NCBI GenBank assembly: GCA_026982585.1
Contig: JALSGW010000338.1
Location: 1-10,406, forward strand
Length of the DNA stretch: 10,406 nucleotides
Source: Alphaproteobacteria bacterium
GTDB taxonomy: Bacteria; Pseudomonadota; Alphaproteobacteria; Geminicoccales; Geminicoccaceae
Direction: 5' to 3'
Shown: positions 7,428-10,406 of the stretch, piece by piece
Position numbering within the stretch: position 1 is the first letter of the stretch
Layout of the letters: every line of letters starts with the position of its first letter
Made by a program: the position numbers and the translations under genes
Notes under the pieces: model-generated
What the model saw: the letters and a program-made list of their open reading frames with translations, nothing else
Told to the model about the DNA's origin: nothing
Databases searched by the model: none

Positions 7428-9209
7428 GTGTCGCGCTCCGCTCCGCACCGCGAACGGCTGGATCGTTTGCGCGCCCGGCTGCGGCAGGCGGGGGTGGACG
7501 GCTTCTACCTGCCGCGCACCGACCGGCACGGCAACGAGTTCCTCCCCCCGAGCGAGGAGCGCGTCGCCTACCTCACCGGTTTCACCGGTTCCTTCGCGGT
7601 GCTCGCGGTGCTCCAGGATGGCGCCGCCCTGTTCACCGACGGCCGCTACCGGCTGCAGGCGCGCGAGGAGGTGGACGGCAGCCTGTTCGAAATCCACGAG
7701 GTGCCCGCGCACGAGCCCGAGCGGTGGCTGGCCGAGCGGACACCTTCGGGCGGGCGGATCGGCTTCGATCCCTATCTGGTCAGCCGCAGGACGCGCGATC
7801 GCCTCGCCCGGGCGCTGGCGGCGAAGGATGCGGTGCCGGTGGCGCTCGCCGACAATCCGGTGGATGCCGTCTGGCACGAGCGTCCCGCGCCGCCCCGCGA
7901 GCGGGCCTTCTGGCTTCCGATCTCCTATGCGGGCGAGCCCTGTGCGGCCAAGTGCCGGCGGGTCGGGGAGCGCATCGCCGAGCTCGGCGCCGAGTGGCTG
8001 CTCATCACCCGGCCGGATGCCCTGTGCTGGCTGCTCAACCTGCGCGGCGGTGATATTCCGTTCAATCCGCTGGTGCTGGGTTTCGGGCTCCTGCACCGGT
8101 CGGGCCGGCTGCGCTGGTTCGTGGACGCTGCCAAGCTCCCCGCCGAGCCGCCGCCCGAGGGGGTGGAGGTGGCGCCGTATGAGGAGCTGGCGGCGGCGCT
8201 CGAGGCCATCGGGGAGGCGGCGGTGGCCGCCGATCCGGGGCTCGTGCACCTGGGTTTTCTCGAGCACATCAAGGCGGGCGGGGCCCGGCTCGTCGAGGTG
8301 GACGACCCGATCCTCGCCCTCAAGGCGGTCAAGAACCCGATCGAGGCGGAAGGCATGCGCCGCTCCCAGATCCGGGACGGGCGGGCGGTGATCCGTTTTC
8401 TCCACTGGCTCGACGGCCTGCCGCTCGACGGCTCGGTAAGCGAATGGGATCTGGCCGAGAGGCTCGCCCAGGAACGGTCCCAGGATCCGCTGTTCCTGGG
8501 GCCGAGTTTTCCGAGCATCGTCGCCCACGGGCCCAACGGGGCGGTGGTGCACTATCGCACCGAGCCCGCACGCGCACGCCCGATCACCGCGGGAACCCTG
8601 CTCCTGGTCGATTCCGGGGCGCACTATCTGGACGGCACCACCGACATCACCCGTACCGTGGCGCTCGGCGAGCCCAGTCGGGAGATGCGGGAGCGCTTCA
8701 CGGCGGTGCTCGAGGGCCACATCAGCCTCGCCCGGCTGCGCGTTCCCAAAGGCACGCGGGGTGTGCAGATCGACGCCTTCGCCCGCAAGGCGCTCTGGGA
8801 CCTCGGCCTCGACTACGACCACGGCACCGGCCACGGGGTCGGACATGTGCTGTGCGTGCACGAAACCCCGCCCCGCCTGGCCAAGCGCGGGGCCGAGGCG
8901 GAGCTTCTCGCGGGCATGGTGTTCTCCAACGAACCCGGATACTACCGGGAGGGCGCCTACGGCATCCGCATCGAGAACCTGATGCTCGTGCATGCGGAGG
9001 AGGCGGCGGGAGGTGAGCGGCCGATGCTCGGCTTCGAGACCCTCACCCTCGTGCCCATCGACCGCCGGCTGATCCTGCCCGAACGGCTTTCGCCCGAGGC
9101 GCGGGCGTGGCTCGATTCCTACCACGCCCGGGTGCTCGAGGTGCAGGGGCCCGAGCTCGAGGAGCCCGTCCGCACCTGGCTCGAGCAAGCTTGCGCCCCG
9201 CTCGGCTGA
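7428..9209 (+). CDS. Aminopeptidase P (Xaa-Pro aminopeptidase, M24B family, long form)
   Basis: Predicted 593-residue cytosolic metallopeptidase that removes an N-terminal residue preceding proline. It has the three-domain layout of the long (XPNPEP1-type) aminopeptidases: a creatinase-like N-domain (about 1-150, with VAYLTGFTGSFAVLAVL and ALFTDGRYRLQA), a second similar domain (about 155-320), and a pita-bread catalytic domain. The dinuclear metal ligands are visible as Asp395 (LLLVDSGA), Asp406 (TTDITRT), His469 in HGTGHGVGH, Glu502 (NEPGYY) and Glu516 (RIENLM). Their spacing follows that of the human enzyme to within one residue. His465 and His473 flank the ligand histidine. No signal peptide is seen. 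The preferred start is GTG 7428, five bases after the infC stop, with no strong ribosome binding site, which suggests translational coupling to infC. E. coli PepP is a shorter two-domain relative, so I give no symbol. Confidence 0.92.
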   Translation: MSRSAPHRERLDRLRARLRQAGVDGFYLPRTDRHGNEFLPPSEERVAYLTGFTGSFAVLAVLQDGAALFTDGRYRLQAREEVDGSLFEIHEVPAHEPERWLAERTPSGGRIGFDPYLVSRRTRDRLARALAAKDAVPVALADNPVDAVWHERPAPPRERAFWLPISYAGEPCAAKCRRVGERIAELGAEWLLITRPDALCWLLNLRGGDIPFNPLVLGFGLLHRSGRLRWFVDAAKLPAEPPPEGVEVAPYEELAAALEAIGEAAVAADPGLVHLGFLEHIKAGGARLVEVDDPILALKAVKNPIEAEGMRRSQIRDGRAVIRFLHWLDGLPLDGSVSEWDLAERLAQERSQDPLFLGPSFPSIVAHGPNGAVVHYRTEPARARPITAGTLLLVDSGAHYLDGTTDITRTVALGEPSREMRERFTAVLEGHISLARLRVPKGTRGVQIDAFARKALWDLGLDYDHGTGHGVGHVLCVHETPPRLAKRGAEAELLAGMVFSNEPGYYREGAYGIRIENLMLVHAEEAAGGERPMLGFETLTLVPIDRRLILPERLSPEARAWLDSYHARVLEVQGPELEEPVRTWLEQACAPLG

Positions 9210-9292
9210 GGCCCTCTGCCCGCAGCTCGCGGTTTCCACCTCGCCAAAGTGCAGCCGCAGCCCCGCACCCGCCCGCGGCGAGCGCGCGACGC
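9210..9292. other. Convergent intergenic region without an obvious terminator
   Basis: The 83 bases between the converging aminopeptidase gene and the lipoprotein gene hold only weak complementarity (CTCGCC/GGCGAG with a loop of about 30 bases) and no run of T's on either strand. No Rho-independent terminator is visible for either gene. Confidence 0.4.
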
Positions 9293-10114
9293 CTAGAGGA
9301 TGGTCTCCCCGAACTCCTCTTCCTTCTCGTCGCTGGGTTGGCGCAGGTAGGGCGCCGGCTGCAGGCGGCCGGTGCGCGGCCGGGGCTTCGGCAGCCGATA
9401 GCGCTCCGGCACCTCATCGCTCTGGAGAAAACGCTCGAGCTCGGCAAGACGCCGTTCTTCCTCCGGGCTGCGGCGGGGCTTGGCGAGGAGTTCGCGGTAG
9501 ACCCGATAGGCGGCGAGCGCCTGCAGGCGCTTGAGCCTCTCTTCCTCGCGCAGCGCCTGGTCCCGATACGCCTTTTCCCGGAGCAGGGCATGGCGTCTGC
9601 GTTCTTCGGGCGTGAGGGTCTCGCCGCGATCCAGCCGCTGTTCGTAGTCCATGAGCTCCATGGCTTCGTCGAAGGTCAAGGGCCCGATCGCCTCGGGCGG
9701 CGTGACCAGGATCGCCGGCCGCCAGAGCGGCGGCAGGTTTTTCGGGTCGCGCCAATAGCGGACGAGCGGCCGCCCCCGGCGGTATTTGTCGAGCAGTTCC
9801 CGGTAGCGCCGTTCCTCCTGGGCGGTGCGGAACCGCTGGGCGCCCAGGCGCGCGAACTCCCTGATCTCCCGAAGGCTCAGCCCGGAATCGACGATGAAGA
9901 GCTCATAGCCGGCCCGGAGATGACGCAGGATCTGGAACATATTGGCGAGGATCACCCGCATCTCGCGCCGCAGGAGCTCGCGGTTCAGACGTTGCAATCT
10001 GACACCGGCGAGCGATGCGCCCGAACCCATCCAGAAATAATAGTAAACGACCGCCTCTACGTAAGTAATAATGCTTTCATCGATAAGAACGTCCTTGTTG
10101 ACACTGTCCACCAC
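9293..10114 (-). CDS. Unrecognised charged protein; probable C-terminal part of a frameshifted lipoprotein
   Basis: Minus-strand frame of 273 codons if it starts at GTG 10114; the frame is open back to a TGA at 10172-10174. I recognise no family. The first third holds a hydrophobic/aromatic stretch (ITYVEAVVYYYFWMGSGASLAG, split as ITYVEAVVYYY and FWMGSGASLAG), followed by a basic helix-like segment. The rest is rich in Arg and Glu and probably helical or coiled-coil, with two similar charged stretches, TPEERRRHALLREK and SPEEERRLAELERF, suggesting a degenerate repeat. The C-terminus is Pro/Arg-rich, then acidic. No good Shine-Dalgarno sequence precedes GTG 10114. Upstream codons in the same frame still read like protein, and the frame overlaps the lipoprotein start region by 38 bases. 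I infer this is the body of the lipoprotein that begins at 10313, separated from it by a one-base frameshift at the T6 run (10126-10131). An independent overlapping gene is the alternative. Confidence 0.6.
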   Translation of the reverse strand: MVDSVNKDVLIDESIITYVEAVVYYYFWMGSGASLAGVRLQRLNRELLRREMRVILANMFQILRHLRAGYELFIVDSGLSLREIREFARLGAQRFRTAQEERRYRELLDKYRRGRPLVRYWRDPKNLPPLWRPAILVTPPEAIGPLTFDEAMELMDYEQRLDRGETLTPEERRRHALLREKAYRDQALREEERLKRLQALAAYRVYRELLAKPRRSPEEERRLAELERFLQSDEVPERYRLPKPRPRTGRLQPAPYLRQPSDEKEEEFGETIL

Positions 10115-10313
10115 GAAGGATCGATAAAAAATACCGTGACGTCGGGAACGGCTCGCTTTCCAATAGTCCGCTCAACAGTTTGATGTGTTCATCGATCTGT
10201 TCGATCGAGGGCTGTTGGTTGCCGGTATGGCACCCGCTCAGGGTGAGTGTGCCCGCGAAGGCGAGCGCCAACAGCCCGCTGCGCGCTCGCGGCCCGATGC
10301 GCCCACGGGTCAT
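10077..10313 (-). CDS. Lipoprotein signal peptide and N-terminus; probable 5' part of a frameshifted gene
   Basis: Minus-strand frame of 78 codons from ATG 10313, with a good ribosome binding site (GGGGAG, 8 bases upstream). Residues 1-28 form a classic type II signal: basic start, hydrophobic LLALAFAGTLT core and lipobox LSGC, with Cys28 as the lipidated residue. The residues after Cys28 are His, Thr, Gly, with no Asp at +2, so export to the outer membrane via Lol is plausible. The mature start NQQPSIEQIDEHIKLLSGLL looks genuine. After about residue 62 the translation (ILRGGQCQQGRSYR) loses protein character, while the neighbouring frame gains it. The switch coincides with six T's at 10126-10131. 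With five T's the two frames join to one 339-residue lipoprotein ending at 9293, reading SRYFYRSFVVDSVNKD across the junction. I infer a frameshifted gene, a sequencing error or slippage; a true 78-residue lipoprotein cannot be excluded. Confidence 0.6.
   Translation of the reverse strand: MTRGRIGPRARSGLLALAFAGTLTLSGCHTGNQQPSIEQIDEHIKLLSGLLESEPFPTSRYFLSILRGGQCQQGRSYR
10126..10131 (-). repeat. T6 homopolymer at the frame junction
   Basis: A run of six T's on the coding (minus) strand lies inside the only interval where the two frames can be joined (10171 down to 10077, bounded by a stop in each frame). Loss of one T restores a continuous 340-codon frame from 10313 to 9293. Confidence 0.65.
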
Positions 10314-10321
10314 GACATCCG

Positions 10322-10327
10322 CTCCCC
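10322..10327 (-). promoter_or_regulatory. Ribosome binding site of the lipoprotein gene
   Basis: GGGGAG on the minus strand ends 8 bases before ATG 10313, an optimal distance. It fixes that ATG as the start and argues that the lipoprotein signal peptide is really translated. Confidence 0.6.
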
Positions 10328-10356
10328 GCCGTTTTTGCTAGCCCATCAGTAGAAAT

Positions 10357-10384
10357 AGCATAGCGAAGCACGCCCGATGCGCAA
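10357..10384 (-). promoter_or_regulatory. Possible promoter of the lipoprotein gene
   Basis: On the minus strand TTGCGC (10384-10379, 3 of 6 to -35) is followed after 16 bases by TATGCT (10362-10357, 4 of 6 to -10) in a locally AT-richer stretch. The predicted start near 10350 leaves a leader of about 37 bases before ATG 10313. Supported by position more than by match quality. Confidence 0.35.
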
Positions 10385-10406
10385 GACATGCCGTCGCCGC
10401 GTGAGG

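Noticed and set aside
1371..9239. Very long open frames on the minus strand opposite ftsK, thrS and the aminopeptidase
   Set aside because: In GC-rich DNA antisense frames of real genes stay open by codon bias. Their products are His/Arg/Gly-rich with no domains, and the plus-strand genes are unambiguous.
10125..10131. T TTT TTA as a programmed -1 frameshift heptamer (HIV-type slippery site) in the lipoprotein frame
   Set aside because: It is in the correct phase for -1 slippage, but the -1 frame stops at a TAG (10059-10057) after 22 codons. The downstream ORF needs a +1 (or -2) shift, so simple ribosomal -1 slippage does not join the two parts.
9107..10183. Plus-strand 358-codon frame opposite the lipoprotein gene
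   Set aside because: It overlaps the end of the aminopeptidase gene, has no RBS and reads as antisense sequence. The minus strand has an RBS, lipobox and plausible protein.

Overview
The window looks like chromosomal DNA from a GC-rich Gram-negative bacterium, most likely an alphaproteobacterium. The basis is base composition (about 70% GC in a sampled stretch of ftsK, hand count), a periplasmic LolA, a meso-diaminopimelate pathway enzyme, and the order dapC-ftsK-lolA with an alphaproteobacterial style of DapC and LolA. I cannot name the genus. No tRNA, rRNA, insertion sequence, CRISPR array or phage gene is visible.

Left edge (1-402): the first 58 codons of a minus-strand gene run off the window. 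They hold an export signal followed by the typical N-terminus of a TAXI-family TRAP-transporter solute-binding protein. A 228-base divergent intergenic region with a possible sigma70-type promoter separates it from the plus-strand genes.

Centre (403-9209): six plus-strand housekeeping genes lie close together: dapC (lysine/peptidoglycan precursor), ftsK (chromosome translocase at the septum), lolA (lipoprotein carrier), thrS (threonyl-tRNA synthetase), infC (translation initiation factor IF-3) and a 593-residue aminopeptidase P. The gaps are -1, 24, 77, 110 and 5 bases. The first three serve envelope growth and division, and the next two translation. The 110-base thrS-infC gap holds a perfect 10-bp stem-loop and a possible internal promoter. 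infC is followed by the peptidase rather than by rpmI-rplT.

Right edge (9210-10406): a minus-strand gene converges on the peptidase gene. It has a promoter-like sequence, a good ribosome binding site and a clear lipoprotein signal peptide, but its reading frame is broken. The frames join at a run of six T's; with five T's it would encode one 339-residue lipoprotein of no family I recognise. Its N-terminal half lies in a patch of clearly lower GC (45% over 10021-10200, hand count). This is the most unusual part of the window.
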